Below, in pieces: positions 44,265 through 55,277 of a DNA stretch of 64,000 nucleotides. The notes beneath the pieces were generated by a model. The model saw nothing but the letters and a program-made list of their open reading frames with translations. It was not told where the DNA came from and ran no database searches. Position numbers and translations under genes: made by a program. Position 1 is the stretch's first letter; each line of letters starts with the position of its first letter. The DNA comes from Telluria mixta (GTDB taxonomy: Bacteria; Pseudomonadota; Gammaproteobacteria; Burkholderiales; Burkholderiaceae_D): positions 1,240,001 through 1,304,000 of the forward strand of contig NZ_CP119520.1 of NCBI RefSeq assembly GCF_029223865.1, given 5' to 3'.

Positions 44265-45182
44265 ATGCCCGTATCGTCTCCGCCCCAGCTCGGCCTGGTC
44301 TGCATCACCGTCTCGAAAGACATCCGCTACCGCACCGTGACGCGCAAGCGCCTGCTGGAGCAGTCGGACGACGGCCAGCGCAAGCTGCTCGACGACATCT
44401 ACCGCGACAACCTGCAGACGTTGGACGGCGCGCTGCAATACTGCCGCCGCAACGGCATCCGCCTGTACCGCATCCCGTCGTCGATCTTTCCGTTCTTCGA
44501 CGAGGACATCGGCCGCGCCGTCATGGCACCCCTTGCGCCCGCGCTCGCGCGCACGGGCCGGCGCGCGACGGAACTCGGGCTGCGCCTCGTGATGCATCCG
44601 GACCAGTTCGTGGTGCTCAGTTCCGATTCGCCCGACGTCGTCGCCAACAGCGTCAAGATCCTGCAGATGCACGCCGACATCATGGACCTGCTGGAGCAAC
44701 CGCGTTCGCCGTGGGCGCTGCTCGAGGTCCACGGCGGCAAGGCGAACCGCAGCGACGCGCTCGTCGAGCGCATCCGCGCGCTGCCCGACGCGATCCGTCT
44801 GCGCCTGTGCCTGGAGAACGACGAGTATTCGTACGGCGCGGACGAGATCCACGACGTATGCGTGCGCGCGGGCGTGCCGATGGTGTTCGATGCCCACCAC
44901 CACATCGTGCACGACAAGCTCGCCAGCTACGACGACCCGAGCGTGGCCGCGACGCTCGCCGCGGCACGCGCGACGTGGCCCGTGCCGGAACATCAGGTCG
45001 TCCACATCTCGAACGGGCGCGACGGGTTCAACGACCGTCAACACTCGGACCTGATCACGACGATGCCGGCGGCGTACGTCGAGGCGCCGTGGATCGAGGT
45101 CGAGGCCAAGTTGAAGGAAGAGGCGATCGACGGGTTGCGTGGTTGGCCCCAATCCGTCGCCCCCGCGCAGGCGGGGGTCTAA
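44265..45182 (+). CDS. uvsE: UV damage endonuclease UvsE
   Basis: A 305-residue TIM-barrel metal-dependent endonuclease of the UvdE/UvsE family, which nicks DNA 5' to UV photoproducts and abasic sites. Visible family segments are QLGLVCITVSKDIRYRTVT at the N-terminus, RLYRIPSSIFPFFDE, LGLRLVMHPDQFVVLSS, LLEVHGGK, LCLENDEYSYG and MVFDAHHHIVHDK, which supply the metal-binding His, Asp and Glu residues. ATG 44265 was preferred to 44214, as it starts close to the conserved strand. The last 13 or so residues (SVAPAQAGV and the stop) are encoded by the left arm of an interspersed repeat, so the natural C-terminus has been replaced or extended. Confidence 0.93.
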   Translation: MPVSSPPQLGLVCITVSKDIRYRTVTRKRLLEQSDDGQRKLLDDIYRDNLQTLDGALQYCRRNGIRLYRIPSSIFPFFDEDIGRAVMAPLAPALARTGRRATELGLRLVMHPDQFVVLSSDSPDVVANSVKILQMHADIMDLLEQPRSPWALLEVHGGKANRSDALVERIRALPDAIRLRLCLENDEYSYGADEIHDVCVRAGVPMVFDAHHHIVHDKLASYDDPSVAATLAAARATWPVPEHQVVHISNGRDGFNDRQHSDLITTMPAAYVEAPWIEVEAKLKEEAIDGLRGWPQSVAPAQAGV

Positions 45183-45241
45183 GTTTTCATGAGCCGTCGA
45201 AACGCATGCAAAATTGGATCCCCGCCTCCGCGGGGATGACG
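45155..45241. repeat. Interspersed palindromic repeat pair, copy A
   Basis: Two GC-rich palindromes, GCCCCCGCGCAGGCGGGGG and ATCCCCGCCTCCGCGGGGAT, lie about 35 bases apart, bounded by CGTC at the left and GACG at the right. The right arm is nearly identical to that of copy B at 54516-54595. The left arm overlaps the end of the uvsE gene and supplies its stop codon. Confidence 0.8.
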
Positions 45242-45284
45242 TTGTTTTGCGTTTCGGGTTGTTTTGCTTTTCACGCTGTTCTGC

Positions 45285-46280
<996 letters not shown>

Positions 46281-46497
46281 GATGGTCTCCGGTGCGATCG
46301 ATGGGCGTGACGATAGCCGTTTCACGGCGACGGCGGCACACGACAGGTTTATGATCATGCAAGCATTCACATCCCTCATGACGGACATGGGAAATGTGAA
46401 TTGGGAGTTTCCGTGTGTGAAGTCCAGAATAGACCACCATGCCTCTTATGCACTTCATGTATGACCGGGTCACGAACGACCGGGCCTGGAGGCGGAC

Positions 46498-47445
46498 ATG
46501 ATCGTCCGCGACCGCCCATCGGCCCTGCGGCTGTTCTTCATCATGCGCGGGTCGATCCTGCCGCGCATCTGGATGCACCTCGCGGTCAGTACGCTGCTGG
46601 CGGTCGTCGTCACCTGGACCGACGGCCAGTTCGGCCACCACAAGCTGCATTTCACGACGACGCCGTTCACGCTGATGGGGCTTCCCCTCGCGATCTTCCT
46701 CGGCTTCCGTAACAACGCGGCCTATGACCGCTACTGGGAAGGCCGCAAGCAGTGGGGAGAACTGATACTGCGCAGCCGCAGCCTCGCGCGCCAGTGCCTG
46801 TCGCTCGTCGCGCCCGATCGTCACGACGACGCTGGCTCCCGTCTCGATGAGCCGCATCTGCGCATCATAAGCCGCGCCATCGCGTATGCGCATGCGCTGC
46901 GCCACCGGCTGCGGGGCACCGATGGCGCGCCCGACGCCGACATCGCGCCGTGGATCGCGCAGGGAGAATGGGAACGCGTGCGCACGCAATCGAACGTGCC
47001 GTACGCGCTGATGCTGGAGATGGGCGCCGACCTCGGACGCTGCCTGCGCACGGGCCGCCTGGACGCCTGTCTCGCACCGTCCATCGACGCGAGCCTGTCC
47101 GCAATGACGGCGGTGGCCGCGTCCTGCGAACGCATCCGCGGCACACCGATCCCGTTTTCGTACACCCTGCTGCTGCACCGCACGGCGTACCTGTATTGCT
47201 TCCTGCTGCCGTTCGGTCTCGTCGACACGATCGGTTACCTGACGCCCCTCGTCTCGGCCATCGTGGCCTACACCTTCTTCGGCCTGGACACCCTCGGCGA
47301 CGAGCTCGAGGAACCCTTCCGCGCCTCCGACAACGGCCTGCCCCTCGAAGCCCTGTGCCGCACGATCGAGATCGACCTGCGCACGGCCCTGGGCGACCGC
47401 GACCTGCCTCCGCCGCTGCTGCCGGAGAACTACCGGCTCAGCTAG
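46498..47445 (+). CDS. Bestrophin-family membrane protein
   Basis: A 315-residue protein of the bestrophin/UPF0187 family. It has an N-terminal hydrophobic helix (RIWMHLAVSTLLAVVVTW) and the signature FTLMGLPLAIFLGFRNNAAYDRYWEGRKQWGEL. Two further hydrophobic stretches near 215-265 include PFGLVDTIGYLTPLVSAIVAY. The tail carries DELEEPFRASDNGLPLEAL. Bacterial homologues form pentameric ion channels; a sodium- or anion-selective channel in the inner membrane is likely, but ion choice is not evident. It starts 217 bases from the divergent reductase and is followed after 29 bases by a CoA-transferase gene, so co-transcription is possible without an obvious functional link. Confidence 0.9.
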   Translation: MIVRDRPSALRLFFIMRGSILPRIWMHLAVSTLLAVVVTWTDGQFGHHKLHFTTTPFTLMGLPLAIFLGFRNNAAYDRYWEGRKQWGELILRSRSLARQCLSLVAPDRHDDAGSRLDEPHLRIISRAIAYAHALRHRLRGTDGAPDADIAPWIAQGEWERVRTQSNVPYALMLEMGADLGRCLRTGRLDACLAPSIDASLSAMTAVAASCERIRGTPIPFSYTLLLHRTAYLYCFLLPFGLVDTIGYLTPLVSAIVAYTFFGLDTLGDELEEPFRASDNGLPLEALCRTIEIDLRTALGDRDLPPPLLPENYRLS

Positions 47446-47474
47446 TTCCACCCCGAAGTAGAGTAGAGATAGAC

Positions 47475-48977
47475 ATGAAGACAGAATACCTGGACCGTAT
47501 CCGCTGCGCGTCATTGCGCGGCCGCGTCACCAGCGCACAGGACGCCGCGCGCTGGATCAAGGACGGCATGACCGTCGGCATGAGTGGCTTCACCCGCGCC
47601 GGCGACGTCAAGCTGGTGCCGGCCGCGCTGGCCGAGCGTGCCCGCACGGAGCCCTTGAAGATCACGCTGATGACGGGCGCCTCGCTCGGCAACGACACCG
47701 ACAAACGCCTCACCGAAGCGGGCGCGCTGGCGCGCCGCATGCCGTTCCAGGTCGATCCCGTGCTGCGCGCGGCGATCAACCGCGGCGAGGTGATGTACAT
47801 CGATCAGCATCTGTCCGAGACCGTCGAACAGCTGCGCAGCCGCCACATCGCCCCCGTCGACGTGGCCATCGTGGAAGCGGTGGCGATCACGGAAGACGGC
47901 GCCATCGTGCCCACGACCTCCGTCGGCAACAGCGCCAGCTTCGCGATCCTGGCGGACAAGGTGATCGTCGAGATCAACCTTGCCCAGCCGGCCGGCCTGG
48001 AAGGCCTGCACGACATCTGGATTCCCAAGAAGCGTCCCTTGCGCGAACCGATCCCGATCATGTCGGCCGACGACCGCGCCGGCACGCCGTGGATCGCCAT
48101 CCCGCCCGAGAAGATCGTCGCCATCGTCCTGTCCGACCAGCCGGATTCGACATCGTCCGTGCTGCCGCCGGATGCGGAGACGGCCGCCATCGCGGGCCAC
48201 CTGATCCGCTTCTTCGAGAAGGAAATCGAGGCGGGCCGCCTGACGCAGGAATTGCTGCCGCTGCAGGCCGGCATCGGCACGATCGCCAACGCGGTGCTGG
48301 CCGGCTTTGCCGACAGCCCGTTCGACCGCCTGACGATGTATTCGGAAGTGCTGCAGGATTCGACGTTCGACCTGTTCGACGCCGGCAAGCTGGATTTCGC
48401 CTCCGGCTCGTCCATCACGCTGTCGCCCGAAAAGAGCCGCCAGGTGTTCCGCGATTTCGACCGCTACCGCGACAAGCTCGTGTTGCGCCCGCAGGAAGTG
48501 TCCAACCACCCGGAAGTGATCCGCCGCCTCGGCATCATCGCCATCAACACGGCGCTGGAAACGGACATCTACGGCAACATCAATTCGACGCACGTGCTGG
48601 GCACGCACATGATGAACGGGATCGGCGGCTCGGGCGACTTCGCGCGCAATGCCTACCTGTCCATCTTCGCGACCAAGGCGACGGCCAAGGGCGGCAAGGT
48701 GTCGTCGATCGTGCCGATGGTGACGCACGTCGACCACACGGAGCACGACGTCGACATCATCGTCACGGAACTGGGCCTCGCCGACCTGCGCGGCCTCGCG
48801 CCGCGCGAACGGGCCGACGTCATCATCGAACAGTGCACGGCCGAACCGTACAAAGCGATGCTGCGCTCTTACGTTGACGAGGCCAAGCAGCGCGGCGGCC
48901 AGACGCCGCACGTGCTGGAGCAGGCGTACGCATGGCACACCCGCTACAGCGAGACGGGCTCGATGCTCGAGCCCTGA
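47475..48977 (+). CDS. Acetyl-CoA hydrolase/transferase (succinyl-CoA:acetate CoA-transferase type)
   Basis: A 500-residue class I CoA-transferase. The N-terminal domain begins near DGMTVGMSGFTRAGD and the C-terminal domain contains GIGTIANAVLAGF. The catalytic Glu291 lies in YSEVLQD, as in succinyl-CoA:acetate CoA-transferase. Late motifs NSTHVLGTHMMNGIGGSGDFARNAYLS and ELGLADLRGLAPRERA also match. The enzyme interconverts acetyl-CoA and acetate using succinyl-CoA, or hydrolyses acetyl-CoA. ATG 47475 follows a weak purine-rich region; the longer frame to 46950 overlaps the bestrophin gene in another frame. Its stop nearly meets that of the convergent esterase gene. Confidence 0.93.
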   Translation: MKTEYLDRIRCASLRGRVTSAQDAARWIKDGMTVGMSGFTRAGDVKLVPAALAERARTEPLKITLMTGASLGNDTDKRLTEAGALARRMPFQVDPVLRAAINRGEVMYIDQHLSETVEQLRSRHIAPVDVAIVEAVAITEDGAIVPTTSVGNSASFAILADKVIVEINLAQPAGLEGLHDIWIPKKRPLREPIPIMSADDRAGTPWIAIPPEKIVAIVLSDQPDSTSSVLPPDAETAAIAGHLIRFFEKEIEAGRLTQELLPLQAGIGTIANAVLAGFADSPFDRLTMYSEVLQDSTFDLFDAGKLDFASGSSITLSPEKSRQVFRDFDRYRDKLVLRPQEVSNHPEVIRRLGIIAINTALETDIYGNINSTHVLGTHMMNGIGGSGDFARNAYLSIFATKATAKGGKVSSIVPMVTHVDHTEHDVDIIVTELGLADLRGLAPRERADVIIEQCTAEPYKAMLRSYVDEAKQRGGQTPHVLEQAYAWHTRYSETGSMLEP

Positions 48978-48981
48978 ACCT

Positions 48982-50943
48982 TCAGCGCACCTCCAGCTGG
49001 AACGGCGCGGCCGGCAGGTCGTCCGCGCCGAACAGGTTCACGAACGGCGCATCGGCCCACGCGTAGCGCACGCGCGTGACGTCGGGAGTCCCCGCGCCGG
49101 GCAGGACGATCGTGTCGCCCGCCACGCGCGCCTCCGCGTAGCGGCACGTCGTGCCCGTGCAGACCTCGAACGCGTTGGCGCGGTCGGACGAATACGTCGC
49201 CAGGCCGCCGCCCGTGTCCTTGAACGTCACGACGATGTCGCCGCCCTTGCGCTGCGCCGACACGGCCGTCGGGCTGCCGGGGATCGTCTTTTCGCCGTAC
49301 GCGACGACGCGGGCCGCGCGCGCGAGGCGTTCGCCGACGAGCGTCTTCTGGGTCGGGTGGATGTCGAAGCGGTCGCCCACGTCGATCGTGACGGCCAGGC
49401 CCGCGTGCGGATCCTGCGCCACCGTGGCCGCCTGCGCGTCGCGCAGCTCGGCCCAGCCGGACTGGCCGGGCGTTTTCGCCGGCGCACCGTACGACGTCAG
49501 TTGCACGACGAAGAACGGGAGTGCCGGCTGGCCGAAGCGCTGGCGCCAGTCGCGCATCAGCAGCGGCAGCAGGGTGCGGTATTCCTGCGCCGCGCCGGCG
49601 TTCGATTCGCCCTGGTACCACGCCGCCAGCTTGAATTTATAGCCGACCAGCGGCGCGATCATGCCGTTGTACAGCGTCGTGAGACTCGTCGGCACCGACC
49701 ACGGCGCCGGCGGCACGGACTGGCCTTTCATGGCGCCGCCGCGCTGGACCTTCCACGCGGCCGGCAGCGGGATCGCCTGGCCGTCCGCGAGGCCGATCGT
49801 GCGCTTGTCCACCGGTCCCGACAGGCCGCCGCCCTGTCCGCCGCTCAGCACGCGCATCGCGATCACGTTGCGGCCCGGCTTGAACACGCCGGCCGGCACG
49901 TCGTAGTCGCGCCACATCCAACCCGTGCTGATGCCGCCCACGCGCACGCCGTTGATCCACGTCGTGTCGTACGTGTCGACAGGGCCCAGGTGCACCGCGT
50001 TCGCGGCCTTTGCCTGCGCTTCCGTCAGGGTGACGGTCGTGCGATACCACGCGACGCCGTCGAAGTCCTTGAAGCCGGCGACGCCGCTGTCCTTCCACGA
50101 TCCGGTCGGCGTGACCGTCTGCCACGCGCTGTCGTCGAAGTCGGGCGCGATCCACGCGCGCTGCGCGGCGGCGGCCGGATCGTGCGCCGTCCACCAGGCC
50201 TCGTTGCGGGCATCTTCGGCGCGCATGCCGGCAACCGGATCGGCGCCGTACTGTTTGACGGCGTCGACGCCGGCCGTGTAGTCGCGCACAGTGCGCAGCG
50301 ATTCCCCGCCGATCCAGCCCTGGATCGTCGTGCCGCCCCAGCTGGCGTTGACGAAGCCGACCGGCACCTTGTAGCTGCCCTGCAGCGAGCGCGCCATGTA
50401 GTAGCAGACGGCGGAGGCGTCGCCGATGGTGTCCGGCCCCGCGATCTTCCACGCGACCGGCCCCTTGAGCTCATCCTGCGGTGCCGCCGTGCTGTTCTTT
50501 TCCACGTTCAGGAAGCGGATGCGGTCGTTGGCTGCCGTCATGGTCGTCGACCAGGCGTTGGTCGAGTTGTGCACGGCGAATTCCATGTTCGACTGACCCG
50601 AGCACAGATAGACGTCGCCGACGAGGATGTCGGCGCGGCTGACGGTCTGGCCGCCCGAGGTCGCCGTCAGCGTGTACGGTCCGCCGGCCGGCTGCGGCGG
50701 CAATTGCGCCTTCCACTTGCCGTGGGCATCGGCGGTGCCGTTCACGGTGCGCCCGCCCAGCGTGACGGTCACCTTGCTGCCGGCGCCGGCCGTGCCCCAC
50801 ACGGCGATGGGCTGGTCGCGCTGCAGGACCGCGTGGTCGGAAAAAATACGGGCCAGGCCCAGTTCGGCCGCGTGCCCGGGCAGGCAGGCACCTGCCGCCG
50901 CGAGCGCCAGCAGGCGTGCGGCCATCTTCGTTGTCTCCATCAT
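48982..50943 (-). CDS. Sialate O-acetylesterase-like SGNH esterase
   Basis: A 653-residue exported protein. The signal peptide is MAARLLALAAAGACLPGHA. A beta-rich domain follows (IFSDHAVLQRDQPIAVWG), then the SGNH esterase domain with DVYLCSGQSNMEFAV, whose Ser is the nucleophile. A galactose-binding-like insertion follows (about 270-390), and the second esterase half has WYQGESNAG and a late Asp-x-x-His (DIHPTQK). The family removes O-acetyl groups from sialic acids or from plant and bacterial polysaccharides such as xylan. No sialic acid catabolism genes are near, so a plant-polymer role is possible. Two ATGs in a row (50943, 50940) follow AGGAAA. Confidence 0.88.
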   Translation of the reverse strand: MMETTKMAARLLALAAAGACLPGHAAELGLARIFSDHAVLQRDQPIAVWGTAGAGSKVTVTLGGRTVNGTADAHGKWKAQLPPQPAGGPYTLTATSGGQTVSRADILVGDVYLCSGQSNMEFAVHNSTNAWSTTMTAANDRIRFLNVEKNSTAAPQDELKGPVAWKIAGPDTIGDASAVCYYMARSLQGSYKVPVGFVNASWGGTTIQGWIGGESLRTVRDYTAGVDAVKQYGADPVAGMRAEDARNEAWWTAHDPAAAAQRAWIAPDFDDSAWQTVTPTGSWKDSGVAGFKDFDGVAWYRTTVTLTEAQAKAANAVHLGPVDTYDTTWINGVRVGGISTGWMWRDYDVPAGVFKPGRNVIAMRVLSGGQGGGLSGPVDKRTIGLADGQAIPLPAAWKVQRGGAMKGQSVPPAPWSVPTSLTTLYNGMIAPLVGYKFKLAAWYQGESNAGAAQEYRTLLPLLMRDWRQRFGQPALPFFVVQLTSYGAPAKTPGQSGWAELRDAQAATVAQDPHAGLAVTIDVGDRFDIHPTQKTLVGERLARAARVVAYGEKTIPGSPTAVSAQRKGGDIVVTFKDTGGGLATYSSDRANAFEVCTGTTCRYAEARVAGDTIVLPGAGTPDVTRVRYAWADAPFVNLFGADDLPAAPFQLEVR

Positions 50944-51030
50944 GTTTCCTCGTCGTTAGTGGCGCAGATGTTTGCGCTTTTCATTTTTTCTTAGGAAATG
51001 ATGTTATACCAACGGCGAGGCAAAGGCAGC

Positions 51031-51060
51031 AAAAAAAACGCCAGCCCGCAGGCTGGCGCT
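51031..51060 (-). terminator. Intrinsic terminator of the low-complexity protein gene
   Basis: CGCCAGC and GCTGGCG pair around a short loop with an eight-base A-run on the + strand, which becomes a T-run on the - strand. It begins about 20 bases after the stop of the gene at 51080. Confidence 0.88.
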
Positions 51061-51079
51061 TCATTGTGAAGCGGAGGGA

Positions 51080-51751
51080 TCAGTAGCCGCGGCTGCCGGT
51101 GCCCTGGCTGCCACTGGTGGTGCTGGAGCCGGTGCCGGTGCCCGCTGCGCCCGTGCCGGTCGCGCTGGTGCCCGTGCCCGAACCGGATCCCGTGCCGCTC
51201 ATGCCGCTCGAGCCGGACAGGCCGGTGCCGCTGGCGCCGGTGCTGCCGCTCATGCCGCTGGTGCCCGACGAGCCGGAACCGGTGGTGCCGGTCGCGCCGC
51301 TCGAACCCGAGGAGCCGGTGCCGGTGCCGGTGCCAGTACCCGTGCCGGTCGGCGGCGTGGTCGTGCCGCTGCCGGTGCCCATGCTGCCGCCGGTGCCGGT
51401 ACCCATGCTGCCCGACGTGCCGCTGCCGCCGCTGGTGCCGGTACCGGTGCCCATGCTACCCGACGAGCCCGAAGTGCCCTGGGTGTCCTGGCTGCCGCTC
51501 GACGACGAACCGCTGCTGGAGGAACCGCTGCTGCCGCTCGCACCGCTGCTCGAGCTGCTCGCGTTGCTCTTCTTGTGGTGCTTCTTCTTCGTGTGTTTCT
51601 TGGTGGTCGAGCTGCCCGACGTCGACTGATCCTGCGCGGTCGCACTGCTGCCCGACGACGAGCCGGTCTGCGCCTGCGCGTTCACCGTACCGAACATCGC
51701 CACCGTGACGGCAGCCCCCAGCAGGCCCTTCAGTAACTTATTCATTTTCAT
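51080..51751 (-). CDS. Secreted Gly/Ser/Thr low-complexity protein
   Basis: A 223-residue protein of unknown function. A normal signal peptide (LLKGLLGAAVTVAMFGTVNAQA) is followed by a Ser/Thr stretch, a basic patch TTKKHTKKKHHKK near residues 50-62, and then about 150 residues made almost only of G, S and T with occasional M, P or A (for example GTGTGTGTGTG). No domain is visible and the mature part is likely disordered. The basic patch could bind polyanions. Such proteins are common in Massilia-like genomes and in cell-envelope or stress settings, but no role can be stated. It has its own terminator. Confidence 0.8.
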   Translation of the reverse strand: MKMNKLLKGLLGAAVTVAMFGTVNAQAQTGSSSGSSATAQDQSTSGSSTTKKHTKKKHHKKSNASSSSSGASGSSGSSSSGSSSSGSQDTQGTSGSSGSMGTGTGTSGGSGTSGSMGTGTGGSMGTGSGTTTPPTGTGTGTGTGTGSSGSSGATGTTGSGSSGTSGMSGSTGASGTGLSGSSGMSGTGSGSGTGTSATGTGAAGTGTGSSTTSGSQGTGSRGY

Positions 51752-51877
51752 GTCGCTCTCCTCAGAGAATGGATTTGGGGCAAAAAAAGCTCTGCAATAT
51801 CAAGAAGATACTGTGGAGGCGGAGTTTAAAGACATCGCCGTGAAGGGTGCGCGCGTTAGCCTCGCGGAAACAAAGAA

Positions 51878-53077
51878 TCAGCCCGCCCCGGCCGCCTGCG
51901 CCGCAAGCGTGCCCATACGCGTATATACATCGAGGATGTTGCTCCTGTCGTCCGGATAGACGCGGTTCGACAGGAACACGTAGAACGATTTCGACTGCGG
52001 ATCCACCCACAGGATGCAGCCCGTGAATCCGGTGTGGCCATAACTGCCGACCGGGTACACGGTCCCGCGCGGACGCTTCGCGTACGGCGAGTCGATGTCC
52101 ATGCCGAGGCCGCGCATGGCCAGGCCGGGGGGCGATTGCACCGTCGTCAGCAGGCGCACGCTGTCCGGGCTCAGGATGCGCACGCCGTCCAGCACGCCGC
52201 CCGCCAGCAGCATGCGGGCGTAGCGCGCCACGTCGCCGACGGTCGTGAATACGCCGGCCGAGCCCGCCACGCCACCCATGCGGCGCACCGTCGGATCGTG
52301 CACGACGCCGCGCAGCAGCTGTCCCGGATCGAGATCGCCGTGCGCGCCCTTCCCGTCCGGGCCGCCCACCTGGGTCGGCGCGATCGTCAGGGCATCCACG
52401 CGGCGCAGCGGCAGGTAGCCCGTATCGCGCATGCCCAGCGGCGCGTAGATGTGGGACTGCGCGTAATCGTCCAGCGGCGTGCCCGTGACCTTTTCGACGA
52501 CCTGGCCCAGCAGCACGTAATTGACGTCGGAATACCGGAAGAACGTGCCGGGCGCGTGTGTGACGACCTGGCCGCACGCGAGCTTGTGCGCCGCCGCGCG
52601 GCCTTTCCATGCGGGGTGTGCCGGCAACCCGGCGGGCAGGCCCGAGCTGTGCGTGAGCAATTGCCGGATCGTGATCGTTTCCTTGCCGCCGGTCGCGCAC
52701 TCGGGGAAGTATTTGACGAGCTTGTCGTCGAGGCCGATGCGCCCCTGTTCGGCCAGGATCAGCACGGACGGCGCCGTGGCCAGCACCTTCGTCAGCGACG
52801 CGGCGTCGAACGTCGTCGCCGTCGTGACGGGCGCCGCATCCGGTTCGTAGGTCAGGCGGCCGTAGGCGCGTTCGTAGACGGCATCCTCATGCTCCAGGTG
52901 GAACACGGCGCCGGGCAGCTTGCGCGTGTCGATAGCGCCGATGATGGCCGCGTCGATCTGCGGGAAGCGGCGCACGTCCAGCCGGGGGACGTCTGCCGCG
53001 GGTGTACGCGGTGCATGGCCAAGCGACGCGCAGCCGGCAGCGAGCACGGCGATGCAGGGAAGCAGGTAAATACGCAT
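51878..53077 (-). CDS. Beta-lactamase-fold serine hydrolase lipoprotein
   Basis: A 399-residue class C/penicillin-binding-like hydrolase. The signal peptide ends in the lipobox LAAGC, so it is a lipoprotein. The catalytic SxxK motif is SLTK in [14 protein letters not shown], the YxN-like motif is [10 protein letters not shown], and the late HTG-type motif is YGHTGFTG. The family includes esterases, D-aminopeptidases and cell-wall peptidases, and true beta-lactamase activity is uncommon. ATG 53077 places the signal peptide at the N-terminus; the frame to 53107 adds ten residues. Neither start has a strong ribosome site. It is divergent from the LLM oxidoreductase gene. Confidence 0.88.
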   Translation of the reverse strand: MRIYLLPCIAVLAAGCASLGHAPRTPAADVPRLDVRRFPQIDAAIIGAIDTRKLPGAVFHLEHEDAVYERAYGRLTYEPDAAPVTTATTFDAASLTKVLATAPSVLILAEQGRIGLDDKLVKYFPECATGGKETITIRQLLTHSSGLPAGLPAHPAWKGRAAAHKLACGQVVTHAPGTFFRYSDVNYVLLGQVVEKVTGTPLDDYAQSHIYAPLGMRDTGYLPLRRVDALTIAPTQVGGPDGKGAHGDLDPGQLLRGVVHDPTVRRMGGVAGSAGVFTTVGDVARYARMLLAGGVLDGVRILSPDSVRLLTTVQSPPGLAMRGLGMDIDSPYAKRPRGTVYPVGSYGHTGFTGCILWVDPQSKSFYVFLSNRVYPDDRSNILDVYTRMGTLAAQAAGAG

Positions 53078-53180
53078 GTTGAGCAAAGGGAGATGCCGTG
53101 GAGACATTGTTCAACAGGCCATCATATGCCGTTCTGGGCGGTGGCGCACGCGAAAAATTCGATCGGCGTATCATGAGGCG

Positions 53181-54209
<1,029 letters not shown>

Positions 54210-54244
54210 CCACACTGTCCTTCATGAACCACCATGGAGGACCT

Positions 54245-54505
54245 ATGAAAATCCAACTCATCGCCGCAACCATGATGCTGTCGCTCGCGTCGACGGGCGC
54301 CGCCTATGCCAAACCCAGCTGTGCGAAAGGCGCCATCGTCGGCGGCGTCGGCGGCCACGTGGCGGGCAAGCATGGCTTGCTGGGCGCTGCCGCCGGCTGC
54401 GCCATCGGCCATCACATGGCCAAGAAACAGGAGAAGGAGCAGCAGCGGCAGGCGCAGGCACAGCAGCAGGCCGCCAGCGGCCAGCAGCCGGCGCCACGCA
54501 AATAA
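54245..54505 (+). CDS. Small exported glycine-zipper protein
   Basis: An 86-residue protein with a signal peptide (MKIQLIAATMMLSLASTGAAYA). A short glycine-zipper segment GAIVGGVGGHVAGKHGLLGAAAGCAIG includes two Cys in the mature part, and a Gln/Ala/Lys-rich tail follows. Glycine-zipper proteins associate with the outer membrane or peptidoglycan, but this one has no recognised function. The ATG is preceded by GGAGG at ideal distance. The downstream base region is an interspersed repeat pair. Confidence 0.8.
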   Translation: MKIQLIAATMMLSLASTGAAYAKPSCAKGAIVGGVGGHVAGKHGLLGAAAGCAIGHHMAKKQEKEQQRQAQAQQQAASGQQPAPRK

Positions 54506-54515
54506 ATCAACCTGC

Positions 54516-54595
54516 CGTCGTTCCCGCGAAAGCGGGAACCCATGCCGAGTGTCTTGTTCAGCTCAGCATGGATCCCCGCCTGCGCGGGGATGACG
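54516..54595. repeat. Interspersed palindromic repeat pair, copy B
   Basis: The left palindrome GTTCCCGCGAAAGCGGGAAC and right palindrome ATCCCCGCCTGCGCGGGGAT are about 35 bases apart, bounded by CGTC and GACG, as in copy A at 45155-45241. It lies between a + strand gene end and a - strand gene end, a typical place for such elements. It could act as a bidirectional transcript end. Confidence 0.8.
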
Positions 54596-54605
54596 GTAGG
54601 GCTCG

Positions 54606-55196
54606 TCACGCGTCTCCGGTTCCCGCCTGCAGCGCGTCGATCACATGGCGCGTCGAGCGCACCTTGCCCATGACGGGGAAGATGTGCCTGCAGGCGAACT
54701 GGTGCGCGTCCGCCGCCATGCTGCTCATCGCATCCTCGACGAAGACGACTTCGTAGCCGCGGTCGAACGCGGCGCGCGCCGTCGACTCGACGCCGAAATT
54801 GGTGGCGATACCGCCGAGGATGATCGTCTTGATGTGGCGTCGGCGCAGCAACTGGTCCAGTTCCGTGCCGTAGAACGCGCCCCACTGGCGCTTCGTCACG
54901 ACGATGTCCTGTGCCTGCACCTGCGCGTCCGGCGCCAGCAACGATGCGTCCGGCGGCGGCGCGGGCGTGCCGGGTTTGCGCAGCGGCGCGTCGGCCGGCG
55001 GGAGCTGGAGTTGATCGACGAGCACGCGCACGAAGATCACCATGCCGCCGCGGTCGCGCATTTCTCCCGACAGCAGCACGCAGTTGCCGACCACCTGCTC
55101 GGCCGTGTACGGCGCCAGGTCGCGTTTCACATTACTGTTCTGCAAATCGATCAGCACCAGGGCGGTGCGGCCGATGTCGATATCCAGATCGGTCAT
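54606..55196 (-). CDS. Isochorismatase-fold hydrolase lacking the catalytic cysteine
   Basis: A 196-residue cysteine-hydrolase-like protein. It has the N-terminal Asp in ALVLIDLQNSN and the Lys in VVTKRQWGAFYGTELDQLL. At the position of the catalytic Cys the sequence reads GGIATNFGVESTARAA, with Gly instead of Cys. This variant is known in a subgroup of the family (YecD-like), so it may be a different hydrolase or an inactive relative. ATG 55196 is the start; the longer open frame to 56519 is a shadow of the M1 peptidase. It is divergent from the peptidase gene. Confidence 0.87.
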   Translation of the reverse strand: MTDLDIDIGRTALVLIDLQNSNVKRDLAPYTAEQVVGNCVLLSGEMRDRGGMVIFVRVLVDQLQLPPADAPLRKPGTPAPPPDASLLAPDAQVQAQDIVVTKRQWGAFYGTELDQLLRRRHIKTIILGGIATNFGVESTARAAFDRGYEVVFVEDAMSSMAADAHQFACRHIFPVMGKVRSTRHVIDALQAGTGDA

Positions 55197-55277
55197 TGAA
55201 AGTCCTCCTCGCCGCGCAGTATCCGCCAGCCGCGATTTGCGTGGCGCCGGTTTCCGCTGTGCTACATTCCCAGCATC

